NCBI RefSeq assembly: GCF_900188155.1
Contig: NZ_FZOG01000007.1
Location: 124,001-188,000, forward strand
DNA length: 64,000 nucleotides
DNA from: Pseudomonas segetis
GTDB lineage: Bacteria; Pseudomonadota; Gammaproteobacteria; Pseudomonadales; Pseudomonadaceae
Direction: 5' to 3'
Part shown: piece by piece, positions 55,332 to 63,966 of the stretch
How the letters are laid out: each line of letters starts with the position of its first letter
Position numbering within the stretch: the stretch's first letter is position 1
Program-made: the position numbers and the translations under genes
Notes under the pieces: generated by a model
What the model saw: only the letters and a program-made list of their open reading frames with translations
What the model was told of the DNA's origin: nothing
The model's database searches: none

Positions 55332-56425
55332 CAGGCAGCCCTCCCCGTGCGTCGCGCTGGGGCCTGCTTGAGTTGGCCCTGAACATCAAAGACAAATAAT
55401 TTGTGGGTAGGGATATAAATCAGAATCGGTGTATCCACGTCGTACTCATGTACACCGGGAAGGTGCAGCACCAACGAGAACTGCTCGCCTCGCACATGCA
55501 GGAAGGTTTCCGAACCGCTTATTTCGGCAAGGTCAACCGTCACCGCCAGCTCGAGGTCATCATCATTGGAAGGCACCAGGCCAATATGGCTTGGGCGCAT
55601 GCCAAACCGGTATTCGCCGGGCTCAAGCTGTTGCAAGTCAGGGTTCAGGGGAAAATGCACGGTATCGGCAAAACTCACTTCGGTCCCGCTGATCTGGCCT
55701 GGGAGAATATTGATTGGTGGTTCAGAAAACAGCTCTGCAGCCAATATATGCTGCGGACGGTGGTAGACCTCGGGCGTATTGCCGCTCTGGATAATGCGTC
55801 CCTGGTGCAAAATGGTTGTGGTACCCCCCAGCGCAAGCGCTTCATTCGGCTCGGTGGTGGCGTAGATGGCAATGGTATGGCGTGCGGCAAATAGCTCGCG
55901 CATCTCCTGGCGCAGCTCTTCGCGCAATTTGTAATCCAGATTGACCAGCGGCTCGTCAAACAGAATCAGGGAAGCATCCTTGACCAGCGCCCTGGCCATG
56001 GCCGTGCGCTGTTGCTGGCCGCCGGAAAGCTCCAGGGGAAAACGCTTGAGCAAGCCCTCGATGCGCAGCATCTTGGCCGTGGCGTGGACTTTCTCGGTAA
56101 TTTCGGCCTCCGAGCAACGCGCCTGGCGCAATGGCGAGGCGATATTCTCGAATACGCTGAGCGTGGGGTAGTTGATGAACTGTTGATACACCATCGACAC
56201 GTTGCGTTGGCGTACTGGGATGGCGGTCACATCCGCACCATTCATCAGGATCCGCCCCTTACTTGGACGGTCCAGGCCGGCCATCAGTCGCATCAGGCTG
56301 GTTTTCCCGGACAGGGTGCGTCCCAGCAGCACATTGAATGAACCAGGCTCGAAACTCAGGCAGGCATCGTCGATGTAAACCTGGTTATCAACCCAACGGC
56401 TGACATGCTCCAGCGTCAGTGACAT
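55331..56425 (-). CDS. ABC importer ATPase 1 (GlpS-like) lacking the switch histidine
   Basis: This 364-residue ATPase is the first gene of the operon. Walker A is unusual, GRTLSGKT (35-42). The signature LSGGQ (133-137) and Walker B LILFDEP (Asp157, Glu158) are normal. The switch loop reads YATTEPNEA with Thr191 where His is expected. The C-terminal OB-like domain is present. With its partner it would form a degenerate second ATP site. A sigma-54 type promoter lies about 40-55 bases upstream. Confidence 0.92.
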   Translation of the reverse strand: MSLTLEHVSRWVDNQVYIDDACLSFEPGSFNVLLGRTLSGKTSLMRLMAGLDRPSKGRILMNGADVTAIPVRQRNVSMVYQQFINYPTLSVFENIASPLRQARCSEAEITEKVHATAKMLRIEGLLKRFPLELSGGQQQRTAMARALVKDASLILFDEPLVNLDYKLREELRQEMRELFAARHTIAIYATTEPNEALALGGTTTILHQGRIIQSGNTPEVYHRPQHILAAELFSEPPINILPGQISGTEVSFADTVHFPLNPDLQQLEPGEYRFGMRPSHIGLVPSNDDDLELAVTVDLAEISGSETFLHVRGEQFSLVLHLPGVHEYDVDTPILIYIPTHKLFVFDVQGQLKQAPARRTGRAA

Positions 56426-56463
56426 GGCGTTTCCTTTTTTTGTTATGCCATTTCACACAACCA

Positions 56464-56479
56464 AGCGATGTCCGTGCCA
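56464..56479 (-). promoter_or_regulatory. Sigma-54 (-24/-12) promoter of the importer operon
   Basis: On the minus strand TGGCACGGACATCGCT has GG and GC separated by exactly ten bases, matching TGGCACG-N4-TTGCW at all but one key position. The leader to the first ATG would be about 27 nt. A sigma-54 activator gene is divergent and close by. Confidence 0.8.
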
Positions 56480-56555
56480 GTTCAGCGATTATTGTTCTAT
56501 GTTCTTGTCTGGCAATGCATATTTATTTATGGCCGCGGCAGTTTCTGTAGCTCAC

Positions 56556-56616
56556 TGAACAGCTTTGAACAGTTGTGGACTGAACAACTGAACAGCCGGG
56601 CGTTGACATTGAACAG
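56556..56616. promoter_or_regulatory. Five TGAACA-type repeats, likely activator binding sites
   Basis: TGAACAG occurs at 56556, 56566, 56589 and 56610, and TGAACAA at 56581. Some steps are close to one or two helical turns (10 and 21 bases; 23 between the second and fourth). CAGTTGT (56570-56576) and ACAACTG (56584-56590) form an inverted repeat inside. The cluster lies about 80-140 bases upstream of the -24/-12 promoter, the normal place for an upstream activating sequence. Confidence 0.65.
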
Positions 56617-56810
56617 TCATCAGCGACACTCAGTAAACCGGCAAAACCACAGGGACTGAACGCGCGAAATTCGGTTTCGGCCAAGCGTTCGGCTACAAGC
56701 AAATGCCTTGCTCGGCCTGGCCAATGCTGTTGCATTGTGGGCATGAGAATAAGTGCGGCGAAGACCGTGGCTAACAACAATAAGAAACACTGCAACGGAG
56801 AACTGCCTGC

Positions 56811-58712
56811 ATGGCTGAATCTGCCCGCATACTGACTCACCAGGCAATTGTTGAGGATTCCTGGTCACGCTGCCGCGAATTTGGCCTGACGCATCAGACA
56901 GCGCCTAGCTTTGGCTCCCCGGTGCGAGGCGAAGTCAGCGCCCTGCTTGAGCGCCATCAAAGCCTTGTCGTCACGACGCACCAGGAAGTCCTGCCGTATT
57001 ACGGCAACATCCTCGCCAACTCCAATTGCCTGATCATGCTGGCGGACAACCGGGGCCAGGTCTTGCAGTCATGGGGCGATCAACGCTTTCTCGACGCAGA
57101 ACGCAGTGCGGGCTTTGTCGCTGGCGCCAGCTGGCAGGAACGCCAAACCGGCACCAATGCCATAGGCACTGCCCTCAATTGTGCCCAGGCGGTACATATC
57201 CAACACGACGAGCATTACCTCAAGGCCAACCGATTCATGACCGGCTCCGCCTCGCCTATCTTCGATGAACAGCGCCAGGTGATTGCGATACTCGATGTCT
57301 CCAGCGACAGCTATTTGCCACCCTCGCACACGTTGGGCATGGTCAAGATGATGAGCCAGTCGGTGGAAAACCGGTTGATCCTGAACCTGTTCAAGCAGCA
57401 CTATTTTCAGCTGACCTTCAACACCAGCCTCAATAACCTAGAAAGCCCCTGGGCGGGGCTGGTGGTGTTCGACGAAAGCGGCCAGGTGATATCGGCAAAT
57501 CGTCGGGCGGACAACCTTCTCGGCACCAGCCTGGCGCTGGTCAATATCGAAATGTTATTCGATGTGCCGCTGCAGCAGTTGCTCAACCAACCCTCCGGCC
57601 AGCCGTTCAACTTGAAAGCCGGCGGACGCTTTCGTTTCCATGCCCATATCACCCAGCCACTGCAGCCCGTAGCACCAACCGCCCGTGATTTCCGGCGGCA
57701 GGCCAAGGGCGCGGCAATCTCTCAAGACGATCATGGCCTGCCCGCCGATAACCTAAGCCTGGATAACCTGAGCATGGGTGATGCCCGGGTCGACAAGGCC
57801 ATCCAGCAAGCCCAACGCCTGATCGAGAAAGACATCCCCCTGCTCATCCATGGCGAAACCGGCGTGGGCAAGGAAGTTTTCGTCAAAGCCTTGCACCACG
57901 CCGGCAGTCGCGCGGCGCAGCCATTGATTGCAGTCAACTGTGCCGCCATTCCCAGCGAGCTGGTTGAGTCCGAGCTCTTTGGCTACGAGAAAGGCGCCTT
58001 CACCGGCGCCAACCAGAAAGGCAGCAGTGGCCTGATCCGCAAGGCAGACAAGGGCACGTTGTTTCTCGATGAAATCGGTGACATGCCAGCGCGGGTCCAG
58101 GCGCGTCTGTTGCGAGTGCTGCAAGAACGTTGCGTGCAACCGCTGGGCAGCAGTGAAAACTACCCGGTGGATATCCGCTTGATCTCGGCGACCAACCGTC
58201 CACTGCGAAATGATGTTGAACAGGGCTTGTTCCGCCAGGACCTTTACTACCGGATTAACGGGCTCAGCCTCGAACTGCCCCCGCTACGTGAACGCAGCGA
58301 TAAAGCCGCCTTGTTCAAACGCCTGTGGCAGCAATACCGGGAACCACAGCAATGGGCAGGCTTGAGCAATGAAGTACTTGAATTGTTCAATGCGCACCCA
58401 TGGCCCGGTAATCTGCGCCAGCTCAGCAGTGTGATCCAGGTCGCCCTGGCAATGGCTGATGATCAGCCGATCAGAGTCGAGCATCTGCCGGATGATTTTA
58501 TTGCCGAGCTGCAGGCCCACCAGCCAGCGACAGCAAGTTCCATGGCGCAAGCAAACACCGGCGCTGGCACCCATGGTGGCATGAGCGGCGCGTCTGACCT
58601 CAATCAAAAACTACAGGCCTGCGCCGGAAATGTATCGCAACTTGCCCGGCATTTAGGCGTAAGCCGCAATACCCTCTACAAGCGCCTGCGTGAGCAAGGT
58701 GTAAAAACATAG
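56811..58712 (+). CDS. Sigma-54-dependent activator, AcoR family
   Basis: This 633-residue enhancer-binding protein has an N-terminal AcoR-like sensory region with GAF fold (about 50-200, including SWQERQTGTNAIGTAL and GSASPIFDEQRQVIAILDVS), a PAS-like segment (GLVVFDESGQVISANRRADNLLG), a AAA+ domain with Walker A GETGVGKE (348-355), the sigma-54 contact GAFTGA (395-400) and Walker B GTLFLDEIGD, and a Fis-type helix-turn-helix at the end (NVSQLARHLGVSRNTLYKRL). All motifs for activation are intact. AcoR relatives respond to acetoin, diols or alcohols. It most likely switches on the divergent importer. Confidence 0.92.
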   Translation: MAESARILTHQAIVEDSWSRCREFGLTHQTAPSFGSPVRGEVSALLERHQSLVVTTHQEVLPYYGNILANSNCLIMLADNRGQVLQSWGDQRFLDAERSAGFVAGASWQERQTGTNAIGTALNCAQAVHIQHDEHYLKANRFMTGSASPIFDEQRQVIAILDVSSDSYLPPSHTLGMVKMMSQSVENRLILNLFKQHYFQLTFNTSLNNLESPWAGLVVFDESGQVISANRRADNLLGTSLALVNIEMLFDVPLQQLLNQPSGQPFNLKAGGRFRFHAHITQPLQPVAPTARDFRRQAKGAAISQDDHGLPADNLSLDNLSMGDARVDKAIQQAQRLIEKDIPLLIHGETGVGKEVFVKALHHAGSRAAQPLIAVNCAAIPSELVESELFGYEKGAFTGANQKGSSGLIRKADKGTLFLDEIGDMPARVQARLLRVLQERCVQPLGSSENYPVDIRLISATNRPLRNDVEQGLFRQDLYYRINGLSLELPPLRERSDKAALFKRLWQQYREPQQWAGLSNEVLELFNAHPWPGNLRQLSSVIQVALAMADDQPIRVEHLPDDFIAELQAHQPATASSMAQANTGAGTHGGMSGASDLNQKLQACAGNVSQLARHLGVSRNTLYKRLREQGVKT

Positions 58713-58725
58713 GTCTGGTGCAAGG

Positions 58726-58760
58726 GTACAAAAAACCGCTCGAAAGCGGTTTTTTTGTAC
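58726..58760. terminator. Bidirectional terminator between activator and sulfatase genes
   Basis: GTACAAAAAACCGCT pairs with AGCGGTTTTTTGTAC-type bases (one extra T) around CGAA, serving two convergent genes. Confidence 0.93.
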
Positions 58761-58783
58761 CTCTGGACAGCTGGCGCAAAGGC

Positions 58784-60337
58784 CTATTTGCCTTTGAAAT
58801 CCATCAGTTTTTCAACCATTTGGTCGATCGTGAACGAGGCTGGGCGCTGACGTGGCGGGAAATCCTTGAACGTCATCAGGAACTGCTGGGTACGGAAGAT
58901 CCCAGGGAAGATTGCCGACTGGGCTTTCTTGTCCCACCACACGTTGTAGCTGTTGGAATCTGTATCGGCACGCTCGAATGGATCACGACGCAGGTTGAAC
59001 AGCTTTGGCGCACGCAGGTCTACGAAGGGATCGCGCCATACATCAAAGCGGTGCGCGCGCTGCTCAGCATAAACAACCTTCCAATCACCATCACGCATGC
59101 CCAGCAATTTACCGTCGTCACTGAAGTAGTAGAAATCAGTACGCGGGCCTTTAGGTTCCTTGCCCTCAAGGTACGGCAATTGGTTGTAGCCATCGAGATG
59201 GACCTTGAAACTCTTGCTACCGGCCGTGTAGCCAGTGAGCAGTTTCTCTTTGACATCCGGTACACCAGCGGCAGCCATCAATGTTGGAACCCAGTCCTGA
59301 GCCGAGACTATCTCGTTGGAAACAGAGTTAGCCTTGATGTGGCCTGGCCAGCGAATGATTGCCGGGACGCGATAACCACCTTCCCAGTTGGTGTTTTTCT
59401 CACCACGGAATGGGGTGATTCCGGCGTCAGGCCACTGGTTGAAATGCACACCGTTATCGGTGGTGTAGATCACGATGGTGTTTTTAGCGACACCCAGGTC
59501 ATCAAGCTTCTTGAGCAACTCGCCGACCTGGCCATCATGCTCGACCATGCCGTCGTTATAGAAACCCTGGCCCGAAAGCCCCTTGGTTTCTTCCTTGATG
59601 TGGGTGTAGTAATGCATGCGCGTTGAGTTAAACCAGACGAAGAACGGCTTGTCTTGTTTAACCGCCTTGTCCATGAAGTTAAGCGACGCATCCAGGAATT
59701 CCTGGTCGATGGTTTCCATGCGCTTGCGGTTCAGCGGGCCAAGATCTTCGACCTTACCGTCGGCGGTGCTGTGAATGATTCCGCGCGGGCGAATGGCTTT
59801 ATCGATGACCGGGTTCTTGGTCCAGTCCTCGTCCTCAGGCGCTTCCTCGGCATTGAGGTGATAAAGGTTGCCAAGGAACTCGTCAAAACCATGGTTGGTC
59901 GGTAAAAATTCGTCGCGATCACCCAAGTGGTTCTTACCGAACTGGCCGCTGGTATAACCCAATGGCTTGAGCAATTCGGCCAGCGTCGGATCTTCTTTTT
60001 GCAGCCCGACTGTCGAGCCAGGCATACCGACCTTGGTGAGCCCCGTACGTACCGGGTGCTGGCCTGTAATGAAGGCTGCGCGACCGGCGGTACAGCTTTG
60101 CTCCCCGTAATAATCGGTGAACATCATGCCTTCATTAGCTATGCGGTCGATATTGGGCGTTGGATAGCCCATCATGCCGTAGCTGTATTTGCTGATGTTA
60201 GTGATGCCAATATCATCGCCCATTATCACCAGAATATTGGGCTTATCGGCGGCAGATACCAGGGAGGCTGCGCATACCGAAGACGCTAGCAGCGCGGCCG
60301 TGCCGATGGTTTTTAGACGTACTCGTAACCAAGTCAT
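58784..60337 (-). CDS. Exported type I arylsulfatase
   Basis: This 517-residue sulfatase has a signal peptide (about residues 1-29, cleavage near VSA-ADKPN). The metal-binding GDDIG and the formylglycine motif CTAGR (82-86, the CxAxR variant) followed by AAFITGQHPVRTG mark a type I sulfatase that needs FGE-type activation. KNHLGDRDEFLPTNHGFDEF and TTDNG supply further active-site residues. It would release sulfate from an unknown ester in the periplasm. I chose the ATG at 60337 with AAAGGA in front. No formylglycine-generating enzyme gene is in the window. Confidence 0.92.
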   Translation of the reverse strand: MTWLRVRLKTIGTAALLASSVCAASLVSAADKPNILVIMGDDIGITNISKYSYGMMGYPTPNIDRIANEGMMFTDYYGEQSCTAGRAAFITGQHPVRTGLTKVGMPGSTVGLQKEDPTLAELLKPLGYTSGQFGKNHLGDRDEFLPTNHGFDEFLGNLYHLNAEEAPEDEDWTKNPVIDKAIRPRGIIHSTADGKVEDLGPLNRKRMETIDQEFLDASLNFMDKAVKQDKPFFVWFNSTRMHYYTHIKEETKGLSGQGFYNDGMVEHDGQVGELLKKLDDLGVAKNTIVIYTTDNGVHFNQWPDAGITPFRGEKNTNWEGGYRVPAIIRWPGHIKANSVSNEIVSAQDWVPTLMAAAGVPDVKEKLLTGYTAGSKSFKVHLDGYNQLPYLEGKEPKGPRTDFYYFSDDGKLLGMRDGDWKVVYAEQRAHRFDVWRDPFVDLRAPKLFNLRRDPFERADTDSNSYNVWWDKKAQSAIFPGIFRTQQFLMTFKDFPPRQRPASFTIDQMVEKLMDFKGK

Positions 60338-60626
60338 CAGGACATCCTTTGAGTCATTATTATTAGCCTGCGGAGCAAGCGTGGGCATCGATGAACCCAG
60401 TCGTTGCTGGGCAAATGCCCACGACAATCACGCGTTAACTCCAACCTTCACAGGCACCGACTGCACGCGTGACAACGCCAGTAGGTGCCTGAGGTTCAAA
60501 CGAAACAGTGCTCCAGGCTGCAAGGTACGGCTTTGCCATATGCCTGCGCTTGACATTACACGACAAAGGTTTGTTTTTACGTGACAGGTTTTGACATCAG
60601 CAACCTCTGCCCCACCATCGGCGCAT
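60338..60626. other. Region upstream of the arylsulfatase gene
   Basis: No gene is seen. It contains a two-tier stem-loop at 60381-60422 and presumably the sulfatase promoter. I found no -24/-12 element with correct spacing here. Confidence 0.4.
60381..60422 (-). repeat. Two-tier stem-loop in the sulfatase leader region
   Basis: GTGGGCAT (60381-60388) pairs perfectly with ATGCCCAC (60415-60422). Inside, CCCAG (60396-60400) pairs with CTGGG (60407-60411). It ends 44 bases upstream of the sulfatase ATG, so it could be a leader structure or operator. Confidence 0.5.
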
Positions 60627-60653
60627 AAAAAAAGCCGCATAAGCGGCTTTTCT
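60627..60653 (-). terminator. Terminator after cysS
   Basis: AAAAGCCGC pairs with GCGGCTTTT around ATAA; on the minus strand a T-run follows. Confidence 0.88.
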
Positions 60654-60671
60654 TACAGGCTTGAAAACGCC

Positions 60672-62054
60672 TTACTCGGCTAAACGCCAGGTTGTACCGC
60701 CCTTGCCGTCCTCAAGAACGACTCCCATAGAGGTCAGTTGATCGCGAATACGGTCGGATTCAGCCCAGTTCTTCTCGCTACGCGCTTGCAACCGTGCAGC
60801 TATCAATGCGTCTACCTGCTCGGCATCAACCTTGCCCTGCGCTCCCGCTTGCAGGAAGGACTCAGGCTCAAGCTGCAGCACCCCCAGCACCGAAGCCAGC
60901 TGTTTCAAGCGCGCAGCCAAACCGGCGGCGGCCTCTAGGTCGGTATCGCGCAGGCGATTGATCTCACGAACCATCTCAAACAACACGGCGCAGGCTTCTG
61001 GGGAGTTGAAGTCATCATCCATCGCCTCGGCAAAACGCCCGGCATAGGCATCGCCACCAGCAGGAGCGGCCTCAGGCAACCCCTTGAGTGCGTGGTAGAA
61101 GCGCTCCAGCGCGCCCTTGGCTTCTTTCAGGCTGTCTTCGGAGTAGTTGATGGGGCTGCGGTACTGACTCGACACCAGGAAGTAGCGCACCACTTCAGGA
61201 TGGTATTTTTCCAGCACCTCGCGGATGGTGAAGAAGTTGCCCAGGGATTTAGACATTTTCTCGCCATCCACGCGTACCGCGCCAGCGTGCATCCAGGCAT
61301 TGGCGTAAAGCTTGCCGGTGGCGGCTTCGCTCTGCGCGATTTCGTTTTCATGGTGCGGGAAAACCAGGTCGGGACCGCCGCCGTGAATGTCGAATGTCTC
61401 GCCAAGGCAGCAGGTCGACATGACCGAGCATTCGATATGCCAGCCGGGTCGCCCTTCCCCCCATGGCGATGTCCAGCTTGGCTCGCCAGGCTTGGCGCCC
61501 TTCCACAGGACAAAATCAAGCGGGTCCTGCTTGGACTCGTCGACTTCAATGCGCGCCCCGATGCGCAGGTCTTCGATCTTCTTGCGCGAGAGCTTGCCAT
61601 AACCGACAAACTTGCCCACCCGGTAATACACATCACCATTGCCCGGGGCGTAGGCAAAGCCTTTGTCGATCAGGGTTTGAATCATTTCGTGCATGCCGGA
61701 AATATGGCTTGTCGCACGGGGTTCCATGTCAGGACGCAGCACCGAAAGACGGGCTTCGTCTTCATGCATGGCAGCAATCATTCGCTCGACCAGCACTTCA
61801 AAGCCTTCGCCATTTTCCTGGGCGCGACGAATAATCTTGTCGTCGATATCAGTGATATTGCGCACATAGGTCAACTCATAGCCACGAAAGCGCAGCCAGC
61901 GTGCAATCACATCAAACGCGACCATCACCCGGGCATGACCGATGTGGCAGAAGTCATAAACCGTCATGCCGCAGACGTACATCCGTACCTGGTTGCCGAC
62001 TAGCGGTTTAAGCGCTTCTTTGGTCTTGCTCAAGGTGTTGTAGATGGTCAGCAT
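60672..62054 (-). CDS. cysS: Cysteinyl-tRNA synthetase
   Basis: This 460-residue class I synthetase charges tRNA-Cys. The zinc Cys and the HIGH motif are in CGMTVYDFCHIGHARV, the second zinc region in WHIECSVMS and HHENEIAQSE, and KMSKS in VDGEKMSKSLGNFF. Length is standard. It follows glnS on the same strand with a 105-base gap. Here it is separated from folD by the importer and sulfatase module. Confidence 0.98.
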   Translation of the reverse strand: MLTIYNTLSKTKEALKPLVGNQVRMYVCGMTVYDFCHIGHARVMVAFDVIARWLRFRGYELTYVRNITDIDDKIIRRAQENGEGFEVLVERMIAAMHEDEARLSVLRPDMEPRATSHISGMHEMIQTLIDKGFAYAPGNGDVYYRVGKFVGYGKLSRKKIEDLRIGARIEVDESKQDPLDFVLWKGAKPGEPSWTSPWGEGRPGWHIECSVMSTCCLGETFDIHGGGPDLVFPHHENEIAQSEAATGKLYANAWMHAGAVRVDGEKMSKSLGNFFTIREVLEKYHPEVVRYFLVSSQYRSPINYSEDSLKEAKGALERFYHALKGLPEAAPAGGDAYAGRFAEAMDDDFNSPEACAVLFEMVREINRLRDTDLEAAAGLAARLKQLASVLGVLQLEPESFLQAGAQGKVDAEQVDALIAARLQARSEKNWAESDRIRDQLTSMGVVLEDGKGGTTWRLAE

Positions 62055-62159
62055 AAAAAATCCTTAAACGCGGCCCTTTAAGCCACAAAATCTGCTGCAT
62101 AACCCAGGGCCGCAGGCTCACTGCGGCCCTGGATTACTCACTCAGCCCTGTGCCTGGGC

Positions 62160-63824
62160 TCAACCCCAGGAGTCACGCAGGGTTACGGTGCGGTTGAAGA
62201 CCAGCGCACCCGGCTTGGAATCTTTCGAGTCGAGGCAGAAGTAACCTTCGCGCTCAAACTGGAAACGATCGTCAACCGTTGCGTTGGCCAGCGACGGCTC
62301 GGCGCGACAGCCCTTGAGCACGACCAGCGACTCGGGATTGATGTTGTCCAGGAAGCTACCGCCTTCATCGGCTTTTTCCGGATTGGCCGAGCGGAACAAA
62401 CGGTCATAAAGCCGCACTTCACACTCAACGCTGGCAGCGGCTGGCACCCAGTGCACCACCCCCTTGACCTTGCGCCCTTCCGGGTTCTTGCCAAGGGTTT
62501 CAGGGTCGTAGGAGCAACGCAGTTCGATCACATTGCCCTCGGCGTCCTTGATCGCTTCATCGGCACGAATCACATAGCTGCCGCGCAAACGCACCTCGCC
62601 ACCCGGCTCGAGACGCTTGTAGCCTTTTGGCGGGTTTTCTTCGTAGTCGCCAGCATCGATATAGATCTCGCGGGCAAACGGCAGCTCACGGGTGCCCATG
62701 TCCTGCTTTGGATGACGCGCCAGGCTGAGTAGCTGAACCTCATCCTCCGGGTAGTTGGTGATCACCACCTTCAGGGGCTTGAGCACGCACATGGCACGCG
62801 CGGCGTTGGCGTCAAGATCTTCGCGGATGGCGAATTCAAGCATACCGATATCCACCACGCCGCCGGCACGATTGACCCCGATCATGTCGCAGAAGTTACG
62901 CATCGATGCAGGCGTGTAGCCACGACGGCGATAGCCAACCAGCGTTGACATGCGTGGGTCGTCCCAGCCATTTACATGGCCTTCGTCCACCAACTGCTTG
63001 AGCTTGCGCTTGCTGGTGATGGTGTAGTTGAGGTTAAGCCGCGCAAATTCATACTGGCGTGGCTGTGCCGGTACAGGCAAATGCGCCAGGAACCACTCGT
63101 ACAGCGGACGATGGTCTTCGAACTCAAGGGTGCAAACCGAATGGGTAATGCCTTCTATGGCATCGGACTGGCCGTGCGTGAAGTCATAGCTTGGGTAAAT
63201 GCACCACTTGTCTCCCGTCTGGTGGTGATGGGCATGGCGTATGCGATAGAGAATCGGGTCGCGCAGGTTGATGTTTGGCGCTGCCATGTCGATTTTAGCC
63301 CGCAGCGAGCGTGCGCCATCGGCAAATTCGCCTGCTTTCATGCGGGCGAACAAATCCAGGTTTTCTTCAACCGAACGGTCACGAAACGGGCTGTTCCTGC
63401 CCGGCTCGGTCAAGGAGCCACGGTATGCCCGCGACTCTTCAGGCGACAGGTCGCAAACATAGGCATCACCGGACTTGATCAGCGCTACAGCCCAATCATG
63501 CAGTTGGTCGAAGTAGTTGGAGGCGAAACGTACGTCGCCTGCCCACTGGAAACCCAGCCATTGCACGTCCTGCTTGATCGCATCGATGTATTCCTGGTCT
63601 TCCTTGGCCGGGTTGGTGTCATCGAAACGCAAATGACAGTCACCACCAAACTCTTTAGCCAGGCCGAAGTTCAGGCAGATCGACTTGGCGTGGCCAATAT
63701 GCAGGTAACCGTTCGGTTCCGGCGGGAAACGGGTAATAACCTTCGCGTGCTTACCTGACTCCAGATCAGCCTGGACGATGGGGCGAAGGAAGTTCGTTGC
63801 GGCGGGAGTCTCTGACTTGCTCAT
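62160..63824 (-). CDS. glnS: Glutaminyl-tRNA synthetase
   Basis: This 554-residue class I synthetase charges tRNA-Gln. The HIGH motif is in RFPPEPNGYLHIGHAKS, the MSK-type loop in ITSKRKLKQLV, and the C-terminal anticodon-binding beta barrels end in FNRTVTLRDSWG. I chose the ATG at 63824 (MSKSETPAATNF) with AAGGA in front; an ATG five codons earlier is less likely. The region beyond to the window end shows no gene. Confidence 0.98.
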   Translation of the reverse strand: MSKSETPAATNFLRPIVQADLESGKHAKVITRFPPEPNGYLHIGHAKSICLNFGLAKEFGGDCHLRFDDTNPAKEDQEYIDAIKQDVQWLGFQWAGDVRFASNYFDQLHDWAVALIKSGDAYVCDLSPEESRAYRGSLTEPGRNSPFRDRSVEENLDLFARMKAGEFADGARSLRAKIDMAAPNINLRDPILYRIRHAHHHQTGDKWCIYPSYDFTHGQSDAIEGITHSVCTLEFEDHRPLYEWFLAHLPVPAQPRQYEFARLNLNYTITSKRKLKQLVDEGHVNGWDDPRMSTLVGYRRRGYTPASMRNFCDMIGVNRAGGVVDIGMLEFAIREDLDANAARAMCVLKPLKVVITNYPEDEVQLLSLARHPKQDMGTRELPFAREIYIDAGDYEENPPKGYKRLEPGGEVRLRGSYVIRADEAIKDAEGNVIELRCSYDPETLGKNPEGRKVKGVVHWVPAAASVECEVRLYDRLFRSANPEKADEGGSFLDNINPESLVVLKGCRAEPSLANATVDDRFQFEREGYFCLDSKDSKPGALVFNRTVTLRDSWG

Positions 63825-63950
63825 GGTGTCCTTGATCATGCAGGTTCGCGGCTTAGCAACGGCCGACTAAAACGATGAATGCGCTGAAAACCTCTAGACC
63901 AGTGTGCTGAGCGAGCGTTACAACATTGCATTGGCGCTATCGCAGAACCA

Positions 63951-63966
63951 CGCTACCGGGGTAGCG
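63951..63966. repeat. Short perfect palindrome upstream of glnS
   Basis: CGCTACCGGGGTAGCG is self-complementary except for its central loop bases. It lies 127 bases upstream of the glnS start and could be a hairpin at the end of a transcript or an operator; the neighbouring gene is outside the window. Confidence 0.35.

Larger units (their letters stand above)
56426..56810. other. Divergent control region between importer and activator
   Basis: This 385-base non-coding stretch holds the -24/-12 promoter of the importer and the TGAACA repeats. No gene is seen. The promoter of the activator gene must lie to the right of the repeats, but I did not find a convincing one. Confidence 0.6.

Noticed and set aside
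60338..60626. Possible sigma-54 promoter before the arylsulfatase
   Set aside because: TGGC and TTGC-like elements occur but none has the required ten-base distance between GG and GC.
60428..60640. 70-codon minus-strand frame upstream of the sulfatase
   Set aside because: It overlaps the cysS terminator, has no family features and no conserved start.
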